From NCBI GenBank assembly GCA_964568425.1, contig CAZMPO010000001.1, forward strand, positions 1-64,000: a stretch of DNA of 64,000 nt, in the 5' to 3' direction. The notes under the pieces are model-generated. The model saw only the letters and a list, made by a program, of their open reading frames with translations, did not search any database and was not told the DNA's origin. Both the position numbers and the translations under genes were made by a program. Source of the stretch: CAKSQF01 sp964568425. GTDB taxonomy: Bacteria; Bacillota; Clostridia; Oscillospirales; CAG-272. Positions 33,655 through 43,139 of this stretch are shown here, in pieces. Each line of letters begins with the position of its first letter. Position 1 is the first letter of the stretch.

Positions 33655-34536
33655 ATGGCAAGAGTTGCAAAACTGAGAACAAGAAAACATCGCGTTGTCC
33701 TCAACCGTTCGAGAGGCGGCGACGCAGGAATTACATTCTTCCTCGTAATAATGGGAGCCTTCATGTTCCTGCCCATGCTTTACACGATCCTTCAGTCACT
33801 CAAGCCGCTTGATGAGCTTTGGGTGTTCCCGCCTAAGTTCTACGTCACCAACCCGACGCTCAAGAACTTCAAGGACCTCTTCAAGCTGATGAACCAGAAC
33901 TGGGTTCCTTTCTCCCGCTACCTGTTTAACACTGTTATTATCTCGGTCGGCGGAACATTTGGTAACCTCTTCCTTTCGTCAATGGCAGCTTACGTGCTCT
34001 CGAAGATCAAATTCCCCGGCAGAGACGGACTCTTCCAGCTTATCGTCCTTTCGCTGATGTTCCATCAGACGGTCGGCGCGATAGCAAACTTCATCATCAT
34101 GTCAAACCTCGGTTGGGTCGACACCCTTTGGGCGATCATCATCCCGGCGTGGGGCTCGACACTTGGTCTCTACCTGATGAAGCAGTTTATGGAGTCCTCC
34201 GTATCGGATGCCGTGCTTGAATCGGCTCGACTTGACGGTGCAAGCGAGGTCAAGACCTTCTGGACCATCGCAATGCCCATGGTCAAGCCCGCATGGCTTA
34301 CCCTTATAGTTTACTCCTTCAAGGATCTGTGGAACACCGGTTCTACGATCTACATATACTCCGAACAGCTCAAGACCTTCAGCTATGCTATCGGTCAGAT
34401 CATCTCGGGCGGTATCGTCCGCGCGGGTGCAGGTGCTGCTTCGACGGTCGTCATGATGATCGTGCCTATCGCGGTCTTCGTCATCTCGCAGTCGAACATC
34501 ATCGAGACCATGGCATCCTCGGGTATGAAGGATTAA
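33655..34536 (+). CDS. sugar ABC permease, MalG/UgpE type
   Basis: 293 residues, six membrane helices; EAA loop VLESARLDGASEVKTFWTIAMPMVKPAW. Partner of the preceding permease. Such pairs take up oligosaccharides with a shared MsmX/UgpC-type ATPase encoded elsewhere; none is in the window. Confidence 0.92.
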   Translation: MARVAKLRTRKHRVVLNRSRGGDAGITFFLVIMGAFMFLPMLYTILQSLKPLDELWVFPPKFYVTNPTLKNFKDLFKLMNQNWVPFSRYLFNTVIISVGGTFGNLFLSSMAAYVLSKIKFPGRDGLFQLIVLSLMFHQTVGAIANFIIMSNLGWVDTLWAIIIPAWGSTLGLYLMKQFMESSVSDAVLESARLDGASEVKTFWTIAMPMVKPAWLTLIVYSFKDLWNTGSTIYIYSEQLKTFSYAIGQIISGGIVRAGAGAASTVVMMIVPIAVFVISQSNIIETMASSGMKD

Positions 34537-34547
34537 GGAGGTATATG

Positions 34548-36722
34548 ATGAAAAGATTTATGAAAAGCTTTGCTGTCGTTTGCGCCGCGCTCCTTATGAT
34601 CCTCGGATCGATACCGACGTTTGCGGCATCCTACAGCACCTATACCTACTCGATCGACGGAGATCAGCTTGAATCTCCCGATGCCTACAGCCCGGTTGCG
34701 GTCTACGACTCAAAGAAGCTCGGACTTGAGCTTGCACTCAACGAGCCGACCGCCATCGAGGTCGACAGCGACGGCAATGTCTACATCGCCGACCCTGCCA
34801 ACAACCGCATATTGGTGCTTAACAAGTACTATTCCTATATGTATGAGATCTCGACCTTCGTCAACGGCGAGGGCGTTGCGGATTCGCTCAATCACGCTGA
34901 GGGTCTCTTCATTTGGGAGGGCAGATCGGTCATCGACGGCGAATATGTTGATGAAAAGTACATCTATGTCGCCGATACATTGAACTCTCGCCTTGTCGTT
35001 TTCGATGAGAACGGCGAGTACTACCGCACCATCGAACAGCCGGCGTCCGATATCTTTGAGGCGAACGAGATCTACAGACCTGTCGCTCTCGCAGTTGACT
35101 CCGCAGGACGTATCTATGTCGTCTCCTCGACCACCTATCAGGGAATCATTTCGCTGACATCCGACGGCGAGTTCGCAGGATATGTCGGTGCGATCAAGGC
35201 AACCTATAACGCCCTGCAGCTTATCTGGAGAAAGTTCCAGACCAAGGAGCAGAGAGCGAACAGCGAGACCATCGTCTCGACAGAGTATAACAACATCACG
35301 ATCGATGACGAGGGATTCGTCTACGCGACCACATCGTCGATCGAAGAGGGCACGCTTTCGAGCGCGATCCAGAACAACGATAAGAACTATGCTCCCGTAA
35401 AGAAGCTCAACACATCGGGTACCGACATCATGAGACGTAACGGCTTCTTCATGCCGGCGGGCGAGATCACCTACCGTACCTTCGTTCGTCAGTCATCGAC
35501 GGGTGCCGCTCCTACAGGTCCTTCGTCCATCGTTGACGTTGCCCTTGGCCCGGCAGGTACTTGGTCGATCATCGATAGCAAGAGATCGAAGGTCTATACA
35601 TACGACGATAACGGCGAGCTTCTCTTCGTCTTCGGCGATATGGGTACACAGCTCGGTAACCTGCAGAACGTCGCGTCGATCGTCTATCAGGGCGAAAAGA
35701 TGCTCATCCTCGACAGACAGACCGGATCCTTCACCGTTTACGAGAGAACGGAGTACGGCGATCTTCTGATCACCGCAGTCGAGCATAACAGCAAGCGTAA
35801 ATATTCGCTCGCTCTTGACGACTGGAAGGCAATTCTTAAGAGAAACAACAACTTTGACGCCGCTTATATCGGTATCGGTAAGGCTTACTACCGTATGGGC
35901 GAGTGGGAAAAGGCAATGGAATACTTCGAGCAGGCGTATGATACGACCAACTACTCGGATGCATTCGGCAAATGGCGTAAGGAATGGGTCGAAAAGTACA
36001 TTTGGGTCATCCCGATCGTCGTGATCGTCTTCTGCGTCGCTGTATTTGAGTTCTTCAAGCTTGCCAATAAGGTCAACCGCAAGGCTACCCATTCGGGCAA
36101 GAAGAAGACCTTCTGGGAAGAAGTGCTCTACGCATTCCACCTGATATTCCATCCGTTTGACGGCTTCTGGGATCTCAAACACGAAAAACGCGGCTCGGTT
36201 CGCGCGGCGTTCTTCATCCTCGGACTTGCCGTTCTCTCCTTTGCTTATCAGAGCATCGGACGCGCGTATATCTTTAACCCCTACGGCGGATATACCGACA
36301 TTATCGGACAGCTGACCGGACTTCTTGTGCCGATCATCCTCGGCGCGACCGCAAACTGGTGCCTTACGACCCTCTTTGACGGCGAAGGAAGCTTCAAAGA
36401 CATTTTCGTTGCGATCTGCTACTCGCTGACGCCTATCGTCATGTTCGTTCCGATCACAACACTTCTCACACACGTCGTAACCAATTCGGAGGCAGGCTTT
36501 ATCAACCTCATCCTCAGCCTCTGCTATGTGTGGATCGGTTTCCTGATCTTCTTTGGCACAATGGTTACACACGACTACTCAATGGGCAAGAACGTCATCA
36601 CCCTCGTTGGTACGATAGTTTGCGCCTGCGTTATAATGTTCATTATGGTCCTCTTCTCGAGCCTGCTCATCAAGATGGTATCCTTCATATCGAGCATTGT
36701 AACCGAAGTAACATACCGATAA
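34548..36722 (+). CDS. secreted-side NHL propeller, TPR and YIP1-type membrane protein
   Basis: 724 residues. Signal peptide 1-27 (second ATG of an ATGATG pair; AAGGAGG 6 bases before). Residues 50-400 are NHL/beta-propeller blades: PTAIEVDSDGNVYIADPANNRILVLN, RPVALAVDSAGRIYVVSS, ITIDDEGFVYAT, IVDVALGPAGTWSIIDSKRSKVYTY. A TPR (NFDAAYIGIGKAYYRMGEWEKAMEYFEQAY, ~440-470) precedes a helix (~485-505) and a five-helix YIP1-like domain (~530-715; HPFDGFWDLKHEKRGS). The layout suggests an outside-facing sensor or scaffold fixed in the membrane beside the transporter. Neighbours are transporter genes; role unknown. Confidence 0.75.
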   Translation: MKRFMKSFAVVCAALLMILGSIPTFAASYSTYTYSIDGDQLESPDAYSPVAVYDSKKLGLELALNEPTAIEVDSDGNVYIADPANNRILVLNKYYSYMYEISTFVNGEGVADSLNHAEGLFIWEGRSVIDGEYVDEKYIYVADTLNSRLVVFDENGEYYRTIEQPASDIFEANEIYRPVALAVDSAGRIYVVSSTTYQGIISLTSDGEFAGYVGAIKATYNALQLIWRKFQTKEQRANSETIVSTEYNNITIDDEGFVYATTSSIEEGTLSSAIQNNDKNYAPVKKLNTSGTDIMRRNGFFMPAGEITYRTFVRQSSTGAAPTGPSSIVDVALGPAGTWSIIDSKRSKVYTYDDNGELLFVFGDMGTQLGNLQNVASIVYQGEKMLILDRQTGSFTVYERTEYGDLLITAVEHNSKRKYSLALDDWKAILKRNNNFDAAYIGIGKAYYRMGEWEKAMEYFEQAYDTTNYSDAFGKWRKEWVEKYIWVIPIVVIVFCVAVFEFFKLANKVNRKATHSGKKKTFWEEVLYAFHLIFHPFDGFWDLKHEKRGSVRAAFFILGLAVLSFAYQSIGRAYIFNPYGGYTDIIGQLTGLLVPIILGATANWCLTTLFDGEGSFKDIFVAICYSLTPIVMFVPITTLLTHVVTNSEAGFINLILSLCYVWIGFLIFFGTMVTHDYSMGKNVITLVGTIVCACVIMFIMVLFSSLLIKMVSFISSIVTEVTYR

Positions 36723-36746
36723 GTAGGAAGGAGTACGAAACTTTAT

Positions 36747-39700
36747 ATGAAAAGTAATAAATTCAGCTTAAATGCCGGAATTTTGTCGATGCTTCTTGTT
36801 CTTCTTATGGTTCTCGGCACGATAATTCCGTTTGCGGGTATCACCGCATTCGCGGACGGTGAGGAGGGCGGCGACACTACCGGCGGAGATTCCACCGGCG
36901 GCGACACCACCGAGGTCGTTGATCCCGACGATCCCAACGCGATCATCAACCCCACGATCGAAGAGGCGATCGAGGCTTACCTCACCAAGGAATATGAATC
37001 CGAAGAGGAAAAGATCAGCGGTATGACCGAAAAGCTCACAAAGGGCGATTACGTCTTCTACTGCGACGAGTACACAGGTGAGGTCGCTGTCAAAAATACG
37101 GCGACAGGTCAGATCCTCCTCTCAAACCCCTATGATCTCGCGACCAATAAGACCGAGTCGGTCAAGCAGCGTCTGCTCTCGCAGGTTGTCGTATCCTATA
37201 AGGATCTTGCCAACAACGGTCAGAATGTCGAGATGTTCAGCTACAGAGATGCCGCAATGTACGGACAGGTTACCGTTAAGAACATCAAAAACGGTATCCG
37301 CGTCGAGTACACGCTCGGTCGTGCACAGTCTAAAAAGCTGATGCCCTACTGGATCGAGGCATCGAGATTCGAAAAGATGATCATCTCGAACATCACAGGC
37401 AAGCGTGATATGGGTGTTGCACTCTCATACTATGTGCGTAAGGACGTCAACGATACTACGCTCCCGAAGGCGACCATCGACGAGTTTAAGACCACTTATA
37501 CCTGCGTCAAGTCGACCTACGCAAAGCTTGGTATCACCCCGATGTATGATCGCACCGAGGTCGGTGACGACGGCGAGACCGTTTATGTCACCGAGTATAC
37601 CAACCATTTGGGAGAGGTCGTCACCAACAGATATAAGAGATCTGATAACCTCGTTATCTATGCTGTCGTATCCGACGTAACCGCATCCGAGCGTATGTCG
37701 AATACCATGGAGACCTACACAAAGATGTACGCCCCCGACTACAGCTACGAGGAAAGAGACTACGATATCGAGCTTACCGGCTATGTCGGTGACGAGTCGG
37801 GCAACGCGACCTTCCGTCTCGCACTCGAGTATACCCTCAACGACAACGGATTTACCGTTTCGCTTCCCGCGAACAGTATCCGCTATGACGCCGATAAGTA
37901 CCGCCTTAATAAGATCGAGGTTCTCCCCTATCTCGGAACGACCTCGCTCGATGTTCCCGGCTACACATTCATCCCCGACGGCAGCGGTGCTGTGATCAGA
38001 AATGAAGACATCAAAGCCGACGGCAGAACCTATACGGTAAGCGGCAGAGTCTACGGACCCGACTTTGCTTATCACACACTCACCTATAACGGCAAATCGG
38101 AGATCATCCGTATGCCCGTCTTTGGCGTAATAGACTCTTTCGGCATCCCGACCGAGGTCGGTCGCGAGGTCGATCCTCCGCTTGACAGCTCGGGCAATCC
38201 CGCGATCAACCCTCTGACTGGCGAATACCTGACTCAGAGCTGGGTCGCAAAGGCAAACGAGGTCAAAGAGATCAAAGACGAGTACGGCGATACGGTCAAA
38301 TTTGTCCTTAAGGAAGATGAGACCGTCGAGTGCGAGCGCGCAAAGACCACTTCCGGCTACATTTTCTACCGTCTTAACCCCGACGGAACGCGCGCGATCA
38401 AGACAAAGCCGATCTATGAGTACGAGTATGAACCCAAGGGCTTCTTTGCAATCATCGAAGAGGGCGAGTCGCTCTGCGAGATCATCTCCGACCATGGCGG
38501 CGGAGTTACACATAAGTATAACTCGGCATATGCGGCATTCTATCCCGAGAGCTCGGACAGCTATAACCTCGCCGATTCCATATCGGTTGGTGCTGATGCT
38601 GAATGGACGGTCGTTTCCGAAAGAAAATATACCGGTCAGCTCAGAATAAGCTACTATATGCTCTCGTCTGCCGAAAACTCCAAGTTTGACGCGACATATA
38701 TGGGCATGGCGAAGGCTTACCGCGACCACCTTGACACCAACGGCATTCTTTCGGTGATCGATGACGCGGCAGCCGATATTCCGCTCTATATCGAGAGCTT
38801 CGGTATGATCAGAACCGAGGATACATTCCTCACCATCCCCGTAATGGTCGACACTCCCCTTACCACCTTCGGCGATGTGCAGACAATGTACAATACGCTC
38901 GCAGAAAAGGGAATTTCGAACATCAATTTCAAACTCACCGGCTTTAATAAGAACGGTACGGGATATCAGTACGCACCCTCGCTTGTTAAATTCGAGAAGG
39001 TTCTCGGCGGTGCTGACGGCTATAAAGAGCTTCTGTCTGATGCCGAGAGCAAGGGATACGGCGTGTTCCCCGAGTTTGATTTCGCAAATGTCAACTCGTC
39101 GGCACTCTTCGACGGATTCAGCCTCAGAAAGCAGACTGTCCGTACGATCGATGACCGCTACGCAAATAAGCGCGAGTATGACGCTATTTATCAGTCCTTC
39201 TCCTACATCGGCACATGTGCCGTATCGCCCTGTGCGTACAGCGACATTTTCGCTAAGTTCTCCGAAAAGATGAACGAGCTCGGCGTGAACGGACTTTCGG
39301 TATCGACGCTCGGTTCCGACCTTAACACCGATTTTGATGAGGATGAGCCTTATAACCGCGAGGATGATAAGCAGTTCACTGCTGATCTTCTGAACTCGCT
39401 GAACACTGCTTACAACAACATCATGATCAGCGGCGGCAATGCTTACACTTGGAAGTATGTCAGCCACATCCTTAACGCTCCGCTCGACAGCTCGCGCTAT
39501 CTCCGCGCAAGCCAGTCGATCCCCTTCATGGGACTCGTTCTCCACGGATCGATCTACATCTCGGGCAGCCCGACAAACATGGAAGGCAACCTGAAATATG
39601 AGATCCTGAAGATAGTTGAGAACGGCGCATCGCCCTACTACACGCTCTCTTACCAGAACACTCAGGAACTTAAGACATACCACGATCTCACAAAGTACTA

Positions 39701-40250
39701 CTCTGTTGACTTCGAGATATGGCTTGAGGATCTCGTCGAAACATATGACGTGATCAACAAGGCTCTCTGCGATCTGCAGGGAACTCGCATCGACGATCAC
39801 CTCTTTATCGAGGGTGAGCGCACATTCAGCGAGGCTGAGCGTCCCGAGTTTGAGGCAGAGCTTGCGGCAGTCCGCGAGCAGTACCTTGAGATGTACAACG
39901 GCGACCTGATGAAGGCTATCAAGGATCAGTACAGAGAGGGCACACTCGTCCTCCCGGAGGGCTATGATTACGCCACCGGTACTGACGGCAAGATCGTTGC
40001 TCCTGAGGGATTCGACCTTGAGGAATTTGAGGAAGATTACATCACCTTCGAGGAATACAACACCAAGACAAGAAAGACAAAGATCGACGATTACTCGATT
40101 GTTTACGAACGCTACGAAAACGGTGTCAGCTTCGTTATCAACTATAACGAGTTCCCTGTGTCCGTTGAGCTTGACGGTAAGACATATGACGTTGGCGCGT
40201 ACGGATTTGTAAAGATCAACGCAAACGGCGAAGTTGTCGTTAAAAACTAA
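36747..40250 (+). CDS. large secreted protein, DUF5696-like, probable glycan-acting TIM barrel
   Basis: 1167 residues. Signal peptide (1-36, AFADG), Gly/Thr/Asp-rich link, beta-rich region (~90-560; EYTGEVAVKNTATGQILLSNP, FIPDGSGAVIRNED), then a putative TIM barrel (~670-960): LPLYIESFG, TFGDVQTMYNTLAEKGISNINFKLTGF, GYGVFPEFDFANV, GVNGLSVSTLGSDLNTDFDEDE, ILNAPLDSSRYLRASQSIPFMGLVLHG. A C-terminal beta module (~1080-1167) ends the protein. I recall this as the DUF5696 family, often beside sugar ABC transporters; catalysis is not proven. Acidic residues at strand ends (FEFDF, DEDEP) are candidate catalytic groups. No membrane anchor. Confidence 0.65.
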   Translation: MKSNKFSLNAGILSMLLVLLMVLGTIIPFAGITAFADGEEGGDTTGGDSTGGDTTEVVDPDDPNAIINPTIEEAIEAYLTKEYESEEEKISGMTEKLTKGDYVFYCDEYTGEVAVKNTATGQILLSNPYDLATNKTESVKQRLLSQVVVSYKDLANNGQNVEMFSYRDAAMYGQVTVKNIKNGIRVEYTLGRAQSKKLMPYWIEASRFEKMIISNITGKRDMGVALSYYVRKDVNDTTLPKATIDEFKTTYTCVKSTYAKLGITPMYDRTEVGDDGETVYVTEYTNHLGEVVTNRYKRSDNLVIYAVVSDVTASERMSNTMETYTKMYAPDYSYEERDYDIELTGYVGDESGNATFRLALEYTLNDNGFTVSLPANSIRYDADKYRLNKIEVLPYLGTTSLDVPGYTFIPDGSGAVIRNEDIKADGRTYTVSGRVYGPDFAYHTLTYNGKSEIIRMPVFGVIDSFGIPTEVGREVDPPLDSSGNPAINPLTGEYLTQSWVAKANEVKEIKDEYGDTVKFVLKEDETVECERAKTTSGYIFYRLNPDGTRAIKTKPIYEYEYEPKGFFAIIEEGESLCEIISDHGGGVTHKYNSAYAAFYPESSDSYNLADSISVGADAEWTVVSERKYTGQLRISYYMLSSAENSKFDATYMGMAKAYRDHLDTNGILSVIDDAAADIPLYIESFGMIRTEDTFLTIPVMVDTPLTTFGDVQTMYNTLAEKGISNINFKLTGFNKNGTGYQYAPSLVKFEKVLGGADGYKELLSDAESKGYGVFPEFDFANVNSSALFDGFSLRKQTVRTIDDRYANKREYDAIYQSFSYIGTCAVSPCAYSDIFAKFSEKMNELGVNGLSVSTLGSDLNTDFDEDEPYNREDDKQFTADLLNSLNTAYNNIMISGGNAYTWKYVSHILNAPLDSSRYLRASQSIPFMGLVLHGSIYISGSPTNMEGNLKYEILKIVENGASPYYTLSYQNTQELKTYHDLTKYYSVDFEIWLEDLVETYDVINKALCDLQGTRIDDHLFIEGERTFSEAERPEFEAELAAVREQYLEMYNGDLMKAIKDQYREGTLVLPEGYDYATGTDGKIVAPEGFDLEEFEEDYITFEEYNTKTRKTKIDDYSIVYERYENGVSFVINYNEFPVSVELDGKTYDVGAYGFVKINANGEVVVKN

Positions 40251-40267
40251 GAGGAGGGTGAAATGTT

Positions 40268-41272
40268 ATGAATAGTGAAAAAGTTATGAATAACGCAAAG
40301 GCGACTCTCACAAAAGCCGCACCCCAAAAGAAAAGGCGCAAGGTCGTGTCTCTTGATAAAAAGAAGGCACGCGCCGGCTGGTTCTTTGTCGCACCCTTCA
40401 TCATCGGTTTTGTGCTTGTCTATCTTCCGATCATCTTCAATTCGATCCAGTCAAGCTTCTTCTCGATCGGCGGCGGAACTCTCAAAGAGTTCGTCGGACT
40501 TGAAAACTACCGTTATGCACTCTTTGAAGACCCCAACTTTATTACGACCCTCACGACGGGACTTCGTCAGCTTATCATAGACATCCCGGCGATCGTAATA
40601 TTCTCGCTCTTTATGGCAGTCCTTCTGAACCAGAAGATGTTCGGACGCGCAGCATTTCGTGCGATCTTCTTCGTCCCTGTCATTCTTTCGACAGGTCTTA
40701 TCGCGGAGATCGATGCGTCCAACATCCTCGGTGACCACATGAGCTCGACCTCGTCGTCAACTCAGACAGGTATGCAGGTAAACGGCGAGTCCACATCGGC
40801 ATCAACCGATATCATTTCGATGGCGGATGTCGCATTCCTCTTCAACGGAATGAAGGTCGGTACCGAGCTTGTTCGGTATGTCGTTCAGCTCGTTAATGAC
40901 GTTTATAACATCATTAACCGCTCGGGTGTACAGATGCTGATATTCCTTGCCGGTCTGCAGTCGATATCCCCCGCGATCTACGAGTCTTGCTCGATCGACG
41001 GCGCAACCGCTTGGGAAACATTCTGGAAGATCACATTCCCGATGATCAGCCCGATGATACTCGTAAATACCATTTATACGGTCATAGACTCGTTCACATC
41101 GAGCGATAATGTCGTGATGTCACTCATAATGAATGTCTACGATCACGGAAGCTCGCAGGGACGCGTCCAGGCGACCGCGATGGGTTGGATATACTTTATC
41201 ATCGTTATAGCGATCATAGCGGTGGTTTCGGGCGTCCTTTCGGCGTATATCTTCTATCAAAGAAGAGATTAA
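40268..41272 (+). CDS. sugar ABC permease, MalF type, second pair
   Basis: 334 residues. A basic N-terminus (KKRRKVVSLDKKKAR) leads into six membrane helices with a ~45-residue Ser/Thr-rich insert (about 150-185) between helices 3 and 4. EAA loop IYESCSIDGATAWETFWKITFPMISP. GAGGAGG before the ATG. Starts the second permease pair of the operon. Confidence 0.9.
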   Translation: MNSEKVMNNAKATLTKAAPQKKRRKVVSLDKKKARAGWFFVAPFIIGFVLVYLPIIFNSIQSSFFSIGGGTLKEFVGLENYRYALFEDPNFITTLTTGLRQLIIDIPAIVIFSLFMAVLLNQKMFGRAAFRAIFFVPVILSTGLIAEIDASNILGDHMSSTSSSTQTGMQVNGESTSASTDIISMADVAFLFNGMKVGTELVRYVVQLVNDVYNIINRSGVQMLIFLAGLQSISPAIYESCSIDGATAWETFWKITFPMISPMILVNTIYTVIDSFTSSDNVVMSLIMNVYDHGSSQGRVQATAMGWIYFIIVIAIIAVVSGVLSAYIFYQRRD

Positions 41273-41286
41273 GGAGGTAGACACAG

Positions 41287-42339
41287 ATGAACGCACAGCA
41301 AACACAGCCTAAGATCAAAAAAGAAACCAAGAATAAGATCCGCGTCGAATTTGACAGGACCTCTCGCTGGACGAGATTTCGTATAAAGTATCTCTCGCTC
41401 AGCTTCCTCGGACAGTTGGTGTTCAAGCTTTTCCGACTTGTCCTCCTTCTCGGTATTTCGTACGTTATCCTCTTCCCGTTCTTCTCGAAGATCTCGTCCT
41501 CCTTCATGAGCCCCGAGGACTTCGTCGACGTAACGGTCAAGATGATCCCCAAAAATCCCACACTTAACACCTATAAGCAGATCATCCGCGAGAACGATTA
41601 CTTCCAGGCATTGCTGAACACAACAGTGCTCTCTCTGCTCTGCGCATTCGTTCAGACATTTATCTGCTGCATCATCGGCTACGGCTTCGGTAAGTATCGC
41701 TTCAAGGGAGCAGGTCTCCTCTTTGGTTGCGTAATGCTCACCATGATCGTGCCTCACCGTATCCTCTCGCTTTCGCTCTTTACCGAGTTCAGATATTTTG
41801 ATATCATCAAGATCTTTGGCGATTTCAAAAATCCGACCGGCATCATTCAGCTGATAACGGGCGACTCGATAAAACTCACGGGTACATATTGGCCGCTCGC
41901 GATCCTGTCAATGACCGGACTCGCATTCAAGAACGGTCTGTATATCTACATGCTCCGTCAGTTCTTCAGAGGCGTTCCCGATGAGCTTGAGGAATCCGCT
42001 TATATCGACGGCTCGGGAGTGTTCAGAACCTTCGTTCAGATCATTCTCCCTCTGTCCGTGCCTATGATGATCACAGTCTTCCTGTTTGCATTCAGCTGGC
42101 AGTGGACCGATAACTTCTACACGAGCCTCCTTATCCCGGGTACATCCGGAATCACGCTCATGCCCGATATTATCGAGATCCCGAAGACTCTCGATACTAC
42201 CTACGCAGGTGGTTCGATGTTCTCAGCGGCGATCAGAAACACCGGCGGACTTCTTGTTATAGCTCCGCTGATCATCATTTACCTCTTCTGCCAGAGATAC
42301 CTCATCCAAGGTATCGAGCGTTCGGGTATCACCGGTTAA
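41287..42339 (+). CDS. sugar ABC permease, MalG type, second pair
   Basis: 350 residues; longer N-terminus than its pair 1 counterpart. EAA loop LEESAYIDGSGVFRTFVQIILPLSVPM. AAGGAGG 10 bases before the ATG. Last gene of the operon, followed at once by a terminator. No solute-binding protein accompanies this pair. Confidence 0.9.
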   Translation: MNAQQTQPKIKKETKNKIRVEFDRTSRWTRFRIKYLSLSFLGQLVFKLFRLVLLLGISYVILFPFFSKISSSFMSPEDFVDVTVKMIPKNPTLNTYKQIIRENDYFQALLNTTVLSLLCAFVQTFICCIIGYGFGKYRFKGAGLLFGCVMLTMIVPHRILSLSLFTEFRYFDIIKIFGDFKNPTGIIQLITGDSIKLTGTYWPLAILSMTGLAFKNGLYIYMLRQFFRGVPDELEESAYIDGSGVFRTFVQIILPLSVPMMITVFLFAFSWQWTDNFYTSLLIPGTSGITLMPDIIEIPKTLDTTYAGGSMFSAAIRNTGGLLVIAPLIIIYLFCQRYLIQGIERSGITG

Positions 42340-42362
42340 ACACTCATTCTTGCAAAAGAAAC

Positions 42363-42398
42363 ATCACCCCCAAACACCGACAGGTGCTTGGGGGTGAT
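42363..42398 (+). terminator. terminator of the sugar operon
   Basis: Sixteen-bp stem ATCACCCCCAAACACC / GGTGCTTGGGGGTGAT (one mismatch) 23 bases past the last stop; the following bases are T-rich (CTTATATTTAT). Confidence 0.8.
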
Positions 42399-42492
42399 CT
42401 TATATTTATAGTTATTAATATTCAGATTGTTGGTTATTGTCTAATTTTTTGAGTATTTTGCCTATAAGCTTGACATATGTATCTTATAGAAC

Positions 42493-42521
42493 TTACAATA
42501 TGTAGAAAAACATGGTAAAAT
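42493..42521 (+). promoter_or_regulatory. promoter of the XRE regulator
   Basis: TTACAA (42493-42498), 17-base spacer, TAAAAT (42516-42521). CATATG/ATATGT words around 42473-42513 could be an operator for autoregulation. Confidence 0.55.
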
Positions 42522-42552
42522 ATAATCGAAAAACTGTAATGGGGGTGATTAT

Positions 42553-42840
42553 ATGAACCTTGGTTTAAGGATGAAGGAGCTCAGGGAAAAGCGGGGATTC
42601 TCGCAGAATAAGCTCGCCGAATGGGCAGGCGTTTCGCAAACACATCTGCGACGCGTCGAGCTTGGACTTGCGGACATAACAGTCGGGCATTTGTCACTGA
42701 TCTGTGAGGCACTCGGCGTTTCTTTGCATGACTTTTTCGCTGACGAGAGTGAGAACAAGTCTCTGAACTCGGCAATCGATAACCTTACCGACGATCAGCG
42801 ACGCGCACTTGCTCAATTTTTGCGCGAACTTCAAAAGTAA
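42553..42840 (+). CDS. XRE-family helix-turn-helix regulator
   Basis: 95 residues. LGLRMKELREKRGFSQNKLAEWAGVSQTHLRRVELGLADITVGHLSLICEALGVSLHDFF is a textbook HTH_3 domain (about 3-62), followed by a short C-terminal helix pair. GGGGTG before the ATG. Lies 214 bp after the sugar operon on the same strand with its own promoter; whether it regulates that operon is open. Confidence 0.9.
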   Translation: MNLGLRMKELREKRGFSQNKLAEWAGVSQTHLRRVELGLADITVGHLSLICEALGVSLHDFFADESENKSLNSAIDNLTDDQRRALAQFLRELQK

Positions 42841-42879
42841 TTACCGCAGTTGCAGACAACATGTTACATCAACAAAACC

Positions 42880-42922
42880 AAAATTCTGCCTCAGATGCAA
42901 AAGCATCTGAGACAGAATTTTT
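42880..42922 (+). terminator. terminator of the XRE gene
   Basis: AAAATTCTG-CCTCAGATGC / GCATCTGAG-ACAGAATTTTT hairpin ending in T5. Confidence 0.85.
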
Positions 42923-42966
42923 ATTGAGGTAAGAGGGATGAAGTGATTTTATTTGAAAAAATAAAT

Positions 42967-43047
42967 CGGCGGGAGCAAGCCCCCACCCTACGGGGATGGC
43001 GGAAAAATGATCGTACCGGCAACAGATTTATAATAAATCGAACCGCC
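42967..43047. repeat. dispersed repeat pair
   Basis: REP-like CGGCGGGAGCAAGCCCCCAC (42967-42993 in full) followed by an AGATTTATAATAAATCGAACC palindrome (~43025-43045), the same two modules as near 12.3 and 23.5 kb but in the other order. Confidence 0.75.
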
Positions 43048-43091
43048 CAAAGAGGTGATCATTTCTTCACCGATTTGTTCGTCTTCAACGG

Positions 43092-43127
43092 AAAAAGCTG
43101 TCTCAAGATCAACTCGAGACAGCTTTT
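43092..43127 (-). terminator. terminator of metG
   Basis: AAAAAGCTGTCTC / GAGACAGCTTTT stem, T-run on the minus strand, 13 bases past the stop. Confidence 0.85.
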
Positions 43128-43139
43128 GACCGTAATTTC

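Noticed and set aside
37425..39800. 791-codon open frame on the minus strand
   Set aside because: It mirrors the DUF5696-like gene in an antisense frame, has no ribosome site and an improbable composition.
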